A stretch of 64,000 bases of DNA from Glacieibacterium frigidum. Lineage in GTDB: Bacteria > Pseudomonadota > Alphaproteobacteria > Sphingomonadales > Sphingomonadaceae. Position 1 is the stretch's first letter. Each line of letters starts with the position of its first letter. The stretch spans positions 1,884,860-1,948,859 of the forward strand of contig NZ_VJWA01000001.1 of assembly GCF_007097155.1 (NCBI RefSeq), given 5' to 3'. The translations under genes and the position numbers were made by a program. Under the pieces are notes generated by a model that searched no databases, was not told where the DNA came from, and saw only the letters and a list, made by a program, of their open reading frames with translations. This document shows positions 36,403 to 45,118 of this stretch, in pieces.

Positions 36403-37076
36403 TGCCGAGGGCAAGTGGACGTCGGGGCGTGCTGAAGCTTGGGGCCGCCATTGTCGTTTTGGTCGCGCTTGCGATCGGCGTTTACGGGGGCATCGGATAT
36501 CTCGATGCGCTCGACGATGCACCGGCGCTGAAGAAGCGTGCCGCCGGCTTGATCGCTGCGCGACGCGGTCCCGCCGACCTTACGCCGCGCAAACTCGATC
36601 AGCTTATCCGCGTCGAGGATCCAAGCTTCTGGCAACACAACGGGATCGATGTAACGAGCAGCGGCGCCGGGATCACGACCCTGACCCAGTCGCTGGCCAA
36701 GCGGACGGCTTTCACCCGCTTTCGGCCGAGGATCGGAAAGATTCGCCAGACGACGTATGCGCTGGGTCTCGAGCGCCGCCTCACGAAGGTCGAGATCCTC
36801 GCACTCGGGCTCGACACTGCGCAAATGGGGCGCGGCCCGAAGGGATGGATGCAGGGCGTGTTCACCGCCAGCGAGCAGGTGTTCGGCAAGCGGCCCGCCG
36901 ACCTGAGCGATCGCCAGTGGCTGCGTCTGGTCGCGGTGCTGATCGCGCCCGGTACCTTCAGGCTGTCGGCGCCCGACGCGCGGCTCGACGAGCGCGTCGC
37001 CCGTATCGAAAAATTGCTCGACGGGCGCTGCCGTCCGCGAAGCAACGGCGATGTCTGGCTCGACGGCTGCGTCTGA
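36402..37076 (+). CDS. stand-alone glycosyltransferase 51 (peptidoglycan transglycosylase-like)
   Basis: The 224-residue protein has an N-terminal anchor helix (about 12-32) and a reduced GT51 domain: RVEDPSFWQHNGID with the catalytic Glu, GITTLTQSLAKR (the QQ/TQ motif) and LERRLTKVEILALGLD (the RKxxE region). It therefore resembles monofunctional transglycosylases that polymerise lipid II, but the lower half is short and divergent. No transpeptidase domain is present. The stop-start overlap with sua5 (1 base) suggests coupling. The codon use is slightly less G+C-rich than neighbours. Confidence 0.8.
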   Translation: MPRASGRRGVLKLGAAIVVLVALAIGVYGGIGYLDALDDAPALKKRAAGLIAARRGPADLTPRKLDQLIRVEDPSFWQHNGIDVTSSGAGITTLTQSLAKRTAFTRFRPRIGKIRQTTYALGLERRLTKVEILALGLDTAQMGRGPKGWMQGVFTASEQVFGKRPADLSDRQWLRLVAVLIAPGTFRLSAPDARLDERVARIEKLLDGRCRPRSNGDVWLDGCV

Positions 37077-37152
37077 CGACCGATCGTCGAAGCCTATTGC
37101 AATTAATTCTCAAAAGCGCATTCTGCCGGCATCAGCTTGCGGAGTGCGCATC

Positions 37153-37554
37153 ATGTTCGTCGATTTCGACACGCCCTTCCCGTCCGCGCCGCGCGGGCTT
37201 CGCTGGACCGACCTGCCCGACGACGAGGCGCTGCTGCTCTGGTCGCTGCGCCGCATGGTGATCGCCTGGCCGCGCTGTCACGCGGTACACGCGGCCCTTC
37301 ACCAGCGCTTCGGCGAGGACGCGCTGGGAGTCGAGCATCTGCTGCGTTGCTGGCTGACGGGCATCGCGCGCCACGCCGCGCGGCCTTTGCAGCTGGGCGA
37401 TCCGGCGTGCGCGCTGATCCTGCCCGACGAGGGCGTGCTGCTCTACGCGTTGAGCCAGGCCGACGACGAGGCTGCGCTGGCTGGCATGTGCGGCTCGGGG
37501 GCGGCGTCGCTGCTCCCCCTGACCGCGGCCCTCGCGGCGCTTACTTGCGCTTGA
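37153..37554 (+). CDS. hypothetical cytoplasmic protein
   Basis: The 133-residue protein begins MFVDFDTPFPSAPRGLRWTDLPDDEALLLWSLRRM and is Leu/Ala-rich with Cys and His residues (RCHAVHAAL, LLRCWLTGIARHAA). I do not recognise the family; such proteins seem restricted to sphingomonads, but that is an impression. ggag at 37141-37144 supports ATG 37153. It has no signal peptide. The last 14 bases overlap the end of the convergent EF-hand gene. Confidence 0.65.
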   Translation: MFVDFDTPFPSAPRGLRWTDLPDDEALLLWSLRRMVIAWPRCHAVHAALHQRFGEDALGVEHLLRCWLTGIARHAARPLQLGDPACALILPDEGVLLYALSQADDEAALAGMCGSGAASLLPLTAALAALTCA

Positions 37555-38215
37555 ACGCCGCCTCGCCGCGCTGCTGGATCGGCGTCTTGGGCAGCGTCGC
37601 GAGCGTCAGGTAACCCCGCGCGTCGGGGTCGAGCAGGGTGAAGCGGCGGTCGGCGGCGGCGCTCATCTCCTGCGGCGTGACGCGGCGGTTGAGATCGGTG
37701 TCGACCGAAATCACCGGCTGCGGCGAGTTGATCAGGCCGTAGCGTCCCGCCCCGCGCGGCAGTTCCGGCAGCTTGCGCGCCGCGGGCGTCGAGCCGTCGC
37801 CGCCATCGGGGCCGGGTCCGGACGCGAAGCCGCCCCTGAAGCCGCCGCTGCCGCCGAAGCCGACGCGCACCTCGGGCACCAGCTCCTCCTCGTAGCGCGT
37901 GATCTCGCGCGCATCGACGATGCCGTCGCCGTTCTGGTCGAGCGTCGGGAAGTAGCTCATCGCGTCCTTGCGGAACTCGCCGCGCGTCAGCTTCCCGTCA
38001 TGATCGGCATCCGCCCGCGCGAACCAGGCCGCCACCGGATAGGGCTCGCCCGCGACCCCGCGAAACGGCTCCCCCGAAGGCGCGATGAACAGCGGGCCGA
38101 GCCGGGCGGCGGCGGGCGGCGGCATCGGGGCACCGGGTGGCGGCGGCGCGGGCTGGGCCAACACCGCGAACGGCAGCAGGAGGAGCGGAACGGCAAGCGC
38201 GGCACGGATCGACAT
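37541..38215 (-). CDS. exported EF-hand protein
   Basis: The 224-residue protein has a signal peptide (MSIRAALAVPLLLLPFAVLAQ), a Pro-rich linker (PAPPPPGAPMPPP) and calcium-binding-like loops: DADHDGKLTRGEF and DQNGDGIVDAREI (a canonical EF-hand pair), then SVDTDLNRRVTPQEM and LLDPDARGYLTLATL, which are weaker. A Gly-rich insert (GFGGSGGFRGGFASGPGPDGG) separates the halves. Periplasmic EF-hand proteins are frequent in sphingomonads and may sense or store calcium. It ends in the same region as the hypothetical gene on the other strand. Confidence 0.87.
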   Translation of the reverse strand: MSIRAALAVPLLLLPFAVLAQPAPPPPGAPMPPPAAARLGPLFIAPSGEPFRGVAGEPYPVAAWFARADADHDGKLTRGEFRKDAMSYFPTLDQNGDGIVDAREITRYEEELVPEVRVGFGGSGGFRGGFASGPGPDGGDGSTPAARKLPELPRGAGRYGLINSPQPVISVDTDLNRRVTPQEMSAAADRRFTLLDPDARGYLTLATLPKTPIQQRGEAAFKRK

Positions 38216-38301
38216 GGCCGTAAGTCTAGGCCCCCCGCCTGCCGCGGCAAAGCGATTCCGACCGGCTTGCACGCGCGCGCTTTGCGTCGCACGACGGGCC
38301 G

Positions 38302-39042
38302 ATGATGCAGGCGTTGGTTGCGGGAGGATGGGGGCTGCTCGCCGGGTCGGCGCTGCTGCTCGGCGCGGCCGTCGGCTGGTTCACCAAGTTGCCGCAGCGC
38401 GTCGTGGCGGGCGTCATGGCCTTCGGCAGCGGCGTGCTGATCTCCGCCCTGTCGTTCGAGCTGATGGACGAGGCGGAGGCGCACGGCGGGCTGGCCGCCA
38501 CGGCGCTGGGCTTCGTCGTCGGCGCGGCGCTGTTCACGGGCGCCAACCTGTTGATCGCATGGCGCGGCGGCAAGCATCGCAAGCACGCCGACGGCCGCGC
38601 CAAGGACGGCGGCAACCCGACCGCACTGGCGATCGGCGCGCTGCTCGACGGCATCCCCGAATCGATCGTCGTGGGCGTCAGCCTGCTCGGCGGCGGCGGC
38701 GTCAGCCTGGTCGCGGTCGCGGCGGTGTTCCTGTCGAACATCCCCGAAGGGCTATCGAGCGCCGCGGGGATGAAGGCGGCGGGCCGCAGCTTCACGCACG
38801 TCGCGCTGTTGTGGGGCGGCATCGCGCTCGCGTCGGGCGTGTCGGCAATGGTCGGCTATCTCGCCTTCGACAATGCCCCGCCCGAGACGATCGCCTTCGT
38901 CCAGGCGCTCGCAGCCGGCGCGATCCTCGCGATGATCATCGACACCATGGCGCCCGAGGCTTTCGAGGGCGCGCACAATGCCGCGGGCTTCATCGCGGTG
39001 GCGGGCTTTCTCGCGGCGTTCGCGCTTTCGAAGGCGGCCTAG
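38302..39042 (+). CDS. ZIP-family metal transporter
   Basis: The 246-residue protein has about seven or eight membrane helices and the ZIP motifs GALLDGIPESIVVGVSLL (helix 4) and FLSNIPEGLSSAAGM (helix 5), with the His/Glu/Asn residues of the metal pathway. A His-containing cytoplasmic loop (GGKHRKHADGRAKDGG) lies in the usual place. It should import Zn2+ or Fe2+. ATG 38302 or 38305 (tandem ATGs) can start. The last four bases overlap the convergent acyl-CoA dehydrogenase gene. Confidence 0.93.
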   Translation: MMQALVAGGWGLLAGSALLLGAAVGWFTKLPQRVVAGVMAFGSGVLISALSFELMDEAEAHGGLAATALGFVVGAALFTGANLLIAWRGGKHRKHADGRAKDGGNPTALAIGALLDGIPESIVVGVSLLGGGGVSLVAVAAVFLSNIPEGLSSAAGMKAAGRSFTHVALLWGGIALASGVSAMVGYLAFDNAPPETIAFVQALAAGAILAMIIDTMAPEAFEGAHNAAGFIAVAGFLAAFALSKAA

Positions 39043-40208
39043 GTGTAGCCCAGCTGCCGGCCCGCGAGGTCGAGCATGATCTCCTCGCTGCCGCCGCCGA
39101 TCGCGTTGACGCGGACCTCGCGATAGATGCGCTCGATCTTCGAGCCCGTGATGTACGACGCACCGCCGAGCACCTGCGCCGCCTCGCGCGCGACGGCCTC
39201 CAGCATGCGCGTCGCCTGGACCTTGAGCATCGCATAGTCGGCCGGCCGCCCCCGCCCCTCGCGCGACTGCCACGCGCACAGGTCGACCCACGCCTGCGTC
39301 GCCTCGATCTGGCGCTCGCAGTCGGCCAGCTTGATGCGGATCGACTGGTGCTGCGCGAGCCGCTTGCCGAAGGTCTCGCGCGTCGTCGCCCACGCCACGG
39401 CTTCCGCCAGGGCAACGCGGGCGTGCGCGCAGCAGCCCATCGCCATGCCCAGCCGCTCGCCGTTGAAGTTGCGCATGATGCCGGCAAAGCCGCCGTTCTC
39501 GGGCCCGATCAGGTTCTCGGGCGGCACCTCGACATCGTCGAAGTGGATCGTCGCGGTGTCGGAGCAGCGCCATCCCATCTTGTCGAGGCGTGTCCGCGAC
39601 ACCCCGGGCCGGTCGGTCTCGACCAGCATCAGCGAGATGCCCGCCATGCCCGGCCCGCCGGTGCGCACCGCGACGGTCAGATAATCGGCGCGCATGCCGC
39701 TGGTGATGAACTGCTTCTGCCCGCTGACGACGTACTTGTTGCCGACCAGCGTCGCCCTGGTCTTGAGCTGCGCGACGTCGGAGCCGCCCGACGGCTCGGT
39801 GATCGCCAGCGCGATGATCTTGTCGCCCGCCAGCACCTCCGGCGCGATGCGGCGCTTCATCTCGTCCGACCCCAGCGCGAGGATCGGCGGCAGCCCGATG
39901 CCGTGCGTCATCAGCGACGCGGTCAGCCCTCCCGCCCCCGGCGCCGCCAGCTCCTCCGACTGGGTCAGCGAGTGGAAGATGTCGAAACCTTCGCTGTGCC
40001 CGCCGTATTCCTCCGGGTAGCCGAGCCCCAGGATGCCCGCCGCGGCGGCCTTGCGGTGCAGCTCGCGCGGCAGTTCGCCCTCGGCCTCCCAGCGGTCGAT
40101 ATGCGGCGCGACCTCGGCGGCGACAAACCTCCGCACCGACTGCGCGACCGCCTCGTGCGTCTCGTCATAATACGGGCTGCGCGCGCGCCAATCGTCGAAT
40201 GCGGTCAT
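39039..40208 (-). CDS. acyl-CoA dehydrogenase, LCAD/IVD-like
   Basis: The 389-residue flavoprotein has the normal fold: AITEPSGGSDVAQLKTRA, GQKQFITSGMRAD, and the C-terminal ANAIGGGSEEIMLDLAGRQLG. The usual Glu before GT is replaced (IGGGSEEI), and the base more likely lies in FNGERLGMAMG, as in isovaleryl- and long-chain acyl-CoA dehydrogenases. So a branched or long acyl-CoA is a likely substrate. It is convergent with the ZIP gene. The next gene upstream on the same strand is a ccdA-like remnant, not related. Confidence 0.92.
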   Translation of the reverse strand: MTAFDDWRARSPYYDETHEAVAQSVRRFVAAEVAPHIDRWEAEGELPRELHRKAAAAGILGLGYPEEYGGHSEGFDIFHSLTQSEELAAPGAGGLTASLMTHGIGLPPILALGSDEMKRRIAPEVLAGDKIIALAITEPSGGSDVAQLKTRATLVGNKYVVSGQKQFITSGMRADYLTVAVRTGGPGMAGISLMLVETDRPGVSRTRLDKMGWRCSDTATIHFDDVEVPPENLIGPENGGFAGIMRNFNGERLGMAMGCCAHARVALAEAVAWATTRETFGKRLAQHQSIRIKLADCERQIEATQAWVDLCAWQSREGRGRPADYAMLKVQATRMLEAVAREAAQVLGGASYITGSKIERIYREVRVNAIGGGSEEIMLDLAGRQLGYT

Positions 40209-40227
40209 ATTCTAGGTCTCGCAAGGA

Positions 40228-40383
40228 TTAGAAAAGCTGAAGATGCTCAAGAGGCAAGCCGTTGATCTCGAGCCATTCGTTCCACGAATCGATAGACTCG
40301 CGGAGCTCCTCGAACCAAGCGGCATCGCCCGTGCCGACCCGTAGCGTGGCAGCCTGATCCGCTGAATGATCCGCTTTCGGCAT
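40228..40383 (-). pseudogene. ccdA-like antitoxin remnant without ccdB
   Basis: The 51-codon ORF ends ELRESIDSWNEWLEINGLPLEHLQLF, closely matching the C-terminal toxin-binding tail of CcdA antitoxins (ENxEAIxxYNxWVExNGLPLxxxRxF). The N-terminal ribbon-helix-helix DNA-binding part (about 40 residues) is missing; instead there is an unrelated stretch, and the frame continues upstream into a palindromic repeat at 40405-40496. No ccdB toxin gene follows, the next gene downstream being an acyl-CoA dehydrogenase. This looks like a decayed toxin-antitoxin locus; a short expressed antidote is also possible. Confidence 0.6.
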
Positions 40384-40404
40384 GCCGCTTCTTCTTGCCA
40401 CCCC

Positions 40405-40496
40405 GTCATGCCGGCGAAGGCCGGAACCCAGTTGCATTACGCGCGCGAAGGTTGGAGTTTGCAAGGCAGCTGGGTTCCGGCCTTCGCCGGAATGAC
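40405..40496. repeat. palindromic repeat, family A
   Basis: Arms 40405-40431 and 40470-40496 are 27-bp inverted copies with one mismatch; the core matches the element at 4287-4374. It ends 23 bases before the S9 peptidase gene, so it may affect that gene's promoter or leader. Confidence 0.88.
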
Positions 40497-40519
40497 GATC
40501 TTGGGGGGTCTACCGCCGC

Positions 40520-42040
40520 ATGAAACGGACGCTCGCTGCCGCCCTCGCCCTCATCGCCACCCCCCTCGCCGCCGCTCCGGCCAAGTTCGAGCCTGCCGAC
40601 CTGTACCGACTGTCGATGGTCACCGATCCCAAGGTCGCGCCCGACGGTGAGCGGATCCTGTTCACGCGCGCCAGCTTCGACATCCAGACCGACAGCCGGC
40701 AGGGCGAGATCTGGCTCGCCACGCTGGGCGGCAAGACCCTCGACAAGCGGCTGCTGATCGGTGCGGCGGCGCGCGCCAGTCGGGTCGAGTGGTCGCCCGA
40801 CGGCAGCGCGATCGCTTATATCGCGCCGTGGCTCGGCAAGCCGCAGCTATGGGTGATGAAGCTCAGCGACGGGGTCGGGCGCGTCGTGACGACGGGCAAG
40901 AACGGCCCCGGCGGCTTCGCATGGTCGCCCGACGGCAGCCGCATCGCCTTTGTCGCACGCGTCGAGGCACCCCCGCGCAGGATTGCCGGCATGCCTGACA
41001 AGCCCGAGGGCGCGACCTGGGCGGCGGCGCCGAAGCTGATCACCGACTTCAGCTACCGTTCCGACAGCAGCGGCTATGCGACCGCGGGCGCCGACCAGCT
41101 GTTCGTCGTCCCGGCCGCAGGCGGCGCGGCGACGCAGCTGACCAAGGGCGACTTCGACCAAGTCGGCGACGACGCCGTCGCCTGGACCAAAGACAGCGCC
41201 AGCATCCTGTTCTCGGCGATGCATGACGCCGACCGCGACCTGCGGGCGCGCGAGAGCGACCTGTTCAGCGTGCCTGCTGCAGGCGGCGCGGTGACCCAGC
41301 TGACCCGCACGCGGGGCAGCGAATCGAACCCCAAGGTATCGCCCGACGGGCGCAGCATCGCATTCACCGGCGCGCTCGATACGCCGACCTTCTATGCGCA
41401 GGACGATGTGTGGGTGATGCCCGCCGGCGGCGGCGAGGCGCGCAACCTGACGCGCAGCCTCGACCGGCCGATCATCTCGTACAGCTGGTCGGGGGACGGG
41501 CGCGGCGTGCACGCGCTGTACAACGACCGCGGCGTGACCCGCGTCGCGTTCGTGCCGCTGGATGGCGGCAAGCCGCGCGTGGTGGTGAACGAGGTCGGCG
41601 GCACGCGCCTCTACCTGCCATCATCGGGCGGCTCGTTCAGCGAGGCGGCGGGTACCTTCGCCTACCCGACGCTCGAGGCCGACCGGCCCGCGGGTCTCGG
41701 CATCACGCGGGGTGGGAAGCAGGTTGCGGGCGTCGACTTCAACACCGCTTGGCGGGCCGGCAAGTCGATCGGCAAGCTTGAGCGCATCGCCTACAAGTCC
41801 TCCGACGGGCTCGACATCGAGGGCTGGGTGCAGTTTCCTCCCGACTTCGACCCCGCGAAGGCCGACTTCCGCACGCCGATCGCGCAGACCGAGGCGTACT
41901 ATGGGGCGCTCAAGCTACGCGGCGTCGACACGATGATGGTGCGCCTGCCCGAGGCGGGCCACTCGATGGGGCGGCCGAGCCAGTGGCTCCAGTCGATCCT
42001 GACGGTGGTCGAGTGGTACGACAAGTACAAGGTGAAGTAG
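40520..42040 (+). CDS. S9 prolyl-oligopeptidase-family protein lacking the nucleophile region
   Basis: The 506-residue exported protein (signal about 1-19) has a complete WD40-like beta-propeller of S9 acylaminoacyl/dipeptidyl peptidases (VEWSPDGSAIAYIAP, FAWSPDGSRIAFVA, KVSPDGRSIAFTG). After SSDGLDIEGWVQFPPDFDPAK it jumps directly to ADFRTPIAQTEAYYGALKLRG, normally found just before the catalytic Asp/His end, and then PEAGHSMGRPSQW. The intervening alpha/beta hydrolase core with HGGP and the Ser motif GGSxGG (about 170-180 residues) is absent, as the usual length is about 680. It is therefore probably catalytically dead, perhaps a pseudogene or a substrate-binding leftover; the frame is intact. 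Confidence 0.86.
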   Translation: MKRTLAAALALIATPLAAAPAKFEPADLYRLSMVTDPKVAPDGERILFTRASFDIQTDSRQGEIWLATLGGKTLDKRLLIGAAARASRVEWSPDGSAIAYIAPWLGKPQLWVMKLSDGVGRVVTTGKNGPGGFAWSPDGSRIAFVARVEAPPRRIAGMPDKPEGATWAAAPKLITDFSYRSDSSGYATAGADQLFVVPAAGGAATQLTKGDFDQVGDDAVAWTKDSASILFSAMHDADRDLRARESDLFSVPAAGGAVTQLTRTRGSESNPKVSPDGRSIAFTGALDTPTFYAQDDVWVMPAGGGEARNLTRSLDRPIISYSWSGDGRGVHALYNDRGVTRVAFVPLDGGKPRVVVNEVGGTRLYLPSSGGSFSEAAGTFAYPTLEADRPAGLGITRGGKQVAGVDFNTAWRAGKSIGKLERIAYKSSDGLDIEGWVQFPPDFDPAKADFRTPIAQTEAYYGALKLRGVDTMMVRLPEAGHSMGRPSQWLQSILTVVEWYDKYKVK

Positions 42041-42048
42041 GGCGCCTA

Positions 42049-42182
42049 ACCCTCCCCTTCAGGGGAGGGTCGGAGAGACGCCGCGAAGCGGCGGACCCGC
42101 GGTGGGGATGTGCGGGCGGGAAGGCCCCACCCGCGGGCCGCGCCTGCGGCGCGTCTCTCCCACCCTCCCCTGAAGGGGGGGG
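42049..42182. repeat. palindromic repeat, family B
   Basis: Outer units accctcccc...ggggagggt at 42049-42070 and at about 42161-42182 face each other around a core with gagagacgccgc / gcggcgcgtctctc. It is closely similar to 28567-28680 and separates the S9 peptidase from msrA (convergent), where it could act as a transcription end. Confidence 0.85.
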
Positions 42183-42189
42183 TTTGGGC

Positions 42190-42726
42190 TTAGGCCGCCG
42201 CCTTCAATCGGCTCGCATACCCCTTGCGAAACTTCGCCAGCTTCGGCCCGACCACCACCGCGCAATAGCCGTTCGACGACCCGTTGTTCTTGTAATAATC
42301 CTGATGATACTGCTCGGCGCGGTACCACGTGCTCAACGGCTCGATCGTCGTGACGATCGGCGCGTCCCAGTCGGCCTGGTTGCGCTCGATCGCGGCCTTC
42401 GCCTCCGCCTCCTGCTCGGGCGTCGGGAAGATCGCGCTGCGATACTGCGTGCCGGTGTCGGCACCTTGGCGGTTGAGCGTCGTCGGGTCGTGAGTGTGGA
42501 AGAAGATGTCGAGCAGGTCGCCATAGCTCAGCACGGCGGGGTCGTAAGTGATGCGCACCGCCTCGGCATGGCCGGTCGTGCCGCTGCACACCGACTGATA
42601 GTCGGGGTCGATCATGCGCCCGCCGATATAGCCCGATTCGACGCTCTCGACGCCCTTCAGCTCGGCAAACACCGCCTCGGTGCACCAGAAGCAGCCCCCG
42701 GCGATCGTCGCAGTGTCCAGCGCCAT
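42190..42726 (-). CDS. msrA: peptide-methionine (S)-S-oxide reductase
   Basis: The 178-residue protein repairs oxidised methionine. The catalytic motif [11 protein letters not shown] lies near the N-terminus, followed by [22 protein letters not shown] and [25 protein letters not shown], all diagnostic for MsrA. Cys residues near the C-terminus (GYCAVVVG) may act as resolving Cys. The following palindrome touches its stop. ATG 42726 fits the usual start. Confidence 0.96.
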   Translation of the reverse strand: MALDTATIAGGCFWCTEAVFAELKGVESVESGYIGGRMIDPDYQSVCSGTTGHAEAVRITYDPAVLSYGDLLDIFFHTHDPTTLNRQGADTGTQYRSAIFPTPEQEAEAKAAIERNQADWDAPIVTTIEPLSTWYRAEQYHQDYYKNNGSSNGYCAVVVGPKLAKFRKGYASRLKAAA

Positions 42727-42811
42727 TTTGCGTTCTCCTTAAGCAAGGCTATGCAGATAGGCATTCGCGGCGTGATTGGAAGGCGGGCCCGGCGCGGATG
42801 CGGGGGTCGGT

Positions 42812-43552
42812 GTGAGTCTGTTCAGCGACATACAAAGCTTCGTGACGACAGTGCGCGGCGCCGCCGACCTCGACGCGGTCGAAGCATGCCTGTCGGACGC
42901 GACGCGGCGGCTCGACTTCGACTATTTCGGCATGGTGCAGCGCGTTTCGGCACGGCTGTCGGTATCGCCGGTGCAGCTGTCGGACTTTCCCGAAGACTGG
43001 CGCAACCTGCTGGCGACCGAGGATTATTACGTCCACGACCCCGTGCTGGTGGCGTGCGAGAAATCGGTCGCGCCCTTCTCGTGGGACGACCTGCCCGACC
43101 TCATCACGATGACACGCCAGCACCATGATTACATGGCGACCGCCGGCCGTATGGGGCTGCGCCGCGGCTACACCATCCCGATCCACGTCCCCGGCGAGGC
43201 GTCGGGCCTGTGCTCGTTCGTCACCGCCGGCGACCGCGAACTGCCGGCGCAGTCGCTGCCCGCCGCGCAGTATCTCGCGTGCTTCGCCTTCGAGGCGGCG
43301 CGGCGTCTCGTCGTGTCGCGCGCCGAGGCGAACGGCGTCCCACGCCTGACGCAGCGCCAGCTCGACTGCGTCGTCCTCGTCGCCCAGGGCAAGTCGAACT
43401 GGGTCGCCGGCCAGCTCCTCGGACTGTCGCCGCAGACGGTTCACAAATACCTGGAGAGCGCCAAGACGCGCTACGGCGTGTCGAGCCGCACCGAACTGGT
43501 GGTCCGGGCGCTCTACGACGGGCAGCTGAGCTTCAACGACGTCCTCAATTAG
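42812..43552 (+). CDS. LuxR-type quorum-sensing regulator without a neighbouring luxI
   Basis: The 246-residue protein has an N-terminal autoinducer-binding domain (about 15-170) and a C-terminal LuxR HTH (LTQRQLDCVVLVAQGKSNWVAGQLLGLSPQTVHKYLESAKTRYGV). The acyl-homoserine-lactone contact residues appear conserved: W in DFPEDWRNLL, Y in EDYYVHDP, the DP pair, and W in PFSWDDL; a Gly in RRGYTIPI matches the conserved one. GTG 42812 follows a ggggg site at 42802-42806; TTG 42776 is an alternative. No luxI homologue is present in the window, so it is a candidate solo. It ends exactly where gcvPB ends on the other strand. Confidence 0.9.
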   Translation: MSLFSDIQSFVTTVRGAADLDAVEACLSDATRRLDFDYFGMVQRVSARLSVSPVQLSDFPEDWRNLLATEDYYVHDPVLVACEKSVAPFSWDDLPDLITMTRQHHDYMATAGRMGLRRGYTIPIHVPGEASGLCSFVTAGDRELPAQSLPAAQYLACFAFEAARRLVVSRAEANGVPRLTQRQLDCVVLVAQGKSNWVAGQLLGLSPQTVHKYLESAKTRYGVSSRTELVVRALYDGQLSFNDVLN

Positions 43553-45118
43553 TCACTCCGCCGCCACCGCCAGCACCGGCTCCCGCCACGTCAGCACGGG
43601 CTTGCGCGCCGCCGCGGTCTCGTCGAGCCGGCGCCGCGGACTGAGGTAGGGCGCAGCGCGATAGGCGTCGGGGTCCGCGAGCATCCGCCGCGCAAGCGAC
43701 CGCAGCGCGCCGATCAGCTCGTCCATCGACGCCTTGCTCTCGGTCTCGGTCGGCTCGACGAGCATCGCGCCGTGGACGACGAGCGGGAAGTACATCGTCA
43801 TCGGGTGGAAGCCCTCGTCGATCATCGCCTTGGCGAGGTCGATCGTCGAAAGCCCTGTGCCGTCGAGGAAATCGTCCGAGAACAGCGCCTCGTGCATGCA
43901 CGGTCCGCTGTCGGCGAAGGATGCGGTGAACACGTCCTTCAATGACGCTAGCACGTAGTTGGCGTTGAGCACCGCGTCCTCGGCGACCTGCCGCAGCCCG
44001 TCGTTGCCGTGACTGAGGATATAGCTGAGCGCGCGCACGAACATACCCATCTGGCCGTGGAAGGCGACCATGCGCCCGAAGCTCTGATTATGGTCGGCGG
44101 AGGCCAGCGCCTCGCGCTCCTCGATCAGCGCATATTTGTCGCCCTGCTTGAGCACGAAGGGCAGCGGCGCGAACGGCGCGAGCGCCGCCGAGAACACCAC
44201 CGGGCCCGACCCCGGCCCGCCGCCGCCGTGCGGGGTGGAGAAGGTCTTGTGCAGGTTGATGTGCATCGCATCGATGCCGAGGTCGCCCGGCCGCACGCGT
44301 CCGACGATCGCGTTGAAGTTGGCACCGTCGCAATAGACGAAGGCCCCCGCCGCGTGCACCGCCTCGCCGATCGCGATCATGTCGGGTTCGAACAGCCCGC
44401 AGGTGTTGGGGTTGGTGATCATCACCGCCGCGACGTCCGGACCCAGCCGCGCCTTGAGCGCCGCCAGATCGACCCGCCCGCGCGCGTCGGCGGGGATGTT
44501 CTCGACCGCATAGCCGCAGAAGGCGGCGGTGGCGGGATTGGTGCCGTGCGCGCTTTCGGGGACCAGCACGACCTTGCGGCTGTCACCGCGCGCTTCCAAC
44601 GCGGCGCGGATCGCGAGCATGCCGCACAGCTCGCCGTGCGCGCCGGCCTTGGGCGACATCGCGACTTCGGGCATGCCGGTCAGCATCTTGAGCCAGTGCG
44701 CCAGCGTGTCGATCAGTTCGAGCGCGCCCTGCACGCTGTCGACCGGCTGCAGCGGATGGATGTCGGCGAACCCCGGCAGGCGCGCCATTTTCTCGTTGAG
44801 GCGCGGGTTGTGCTTCATCGTGCAACTGCCGAGCGGGAAGATGCCCAGGTCGATGCCGTAATTCTGGCGGCTGAGGCGCGTGTAGTGACGCACCATGTCG
44901 GGCTCGGACAGGCCCGGCAGGTCGATCGGGCGATGCCGCTCTAGCCCGCCGAGGCGCGACTTGACCTCCGGCACGTCGGGCAGGTCGACGCCGCAGCGGT
45001 CGACTGCGCCTTTTTCGAACAGCAACGGCTCCTCGAGCATCAGTCCGCGGTTGCCCGTCCAGGTCTGGACGCCGCCCTGCCCGCCCTCGGGCGTCGTCTT
45101 GCGCGCGTGTCCCATCAT
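43553..45118 (-). CDS. gcvPB: glycine dehydrogenase (decarboxylating) subunit 2
   Basis: The 521-residue PLP-binding half of the split P-protein decarboxylates glycine and passes the aminomethyl group to lipoyl-GcvH. The PLP lysine lies in [30 protein letters not shown] and [14 protein letters not shown] are further marks. It overlaps the gcvPA stop by four bases (ATGA), so subunits are made in equal numbers. Start ATG 45118 is followed by a second ATG 45115. It is the last gene of the riboswitch-controlled operon. Confidence 0.96.
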   Translation of the reverse strand: MMGHARKTTPEGGQGGVQTWTGNRGLMLEEPLLFEKGAVDRCGVDLPDVPEVKSRLGGLERHRPIDLPGLSEPDMVRHYTRLSRQNYGIDLGIFPLGSCTMKHNPRLNEKMARLPGFADIHPLQPVDSVQGALELIDTLAHWLKMLTGMPEVAMSPKAGAHGELCGMLAIRAALEARGDSRKVVLVPESAHGTNPATAAFCGYAVENIPADARGRVDLAALKARLGPDVAAVMITNPNTCGLFEPDMIAIGEAVHAAGAFVYCDGANFNAIVGRVRPGDLGIDAMHINLHKTFSTPHGGGGPGSGPVVFSAALAPFAPLPFVLKQGDKYALIEEREALASADHNQSFGRMVAFHGQMGMFVRALSYILSHGNDGLRQVAEDAVLNANYVLASLKDVFTASFADSGPCMHEALFSDDFLDGTGLSTIDLAKAMIDEGFHPMTMYFPLVVHGAMLVEPTETESKASMDELIGALRSLARRMLADPDAYRAAPYLSPRRRLDETAAARKPVLTWREPVLAVAAE

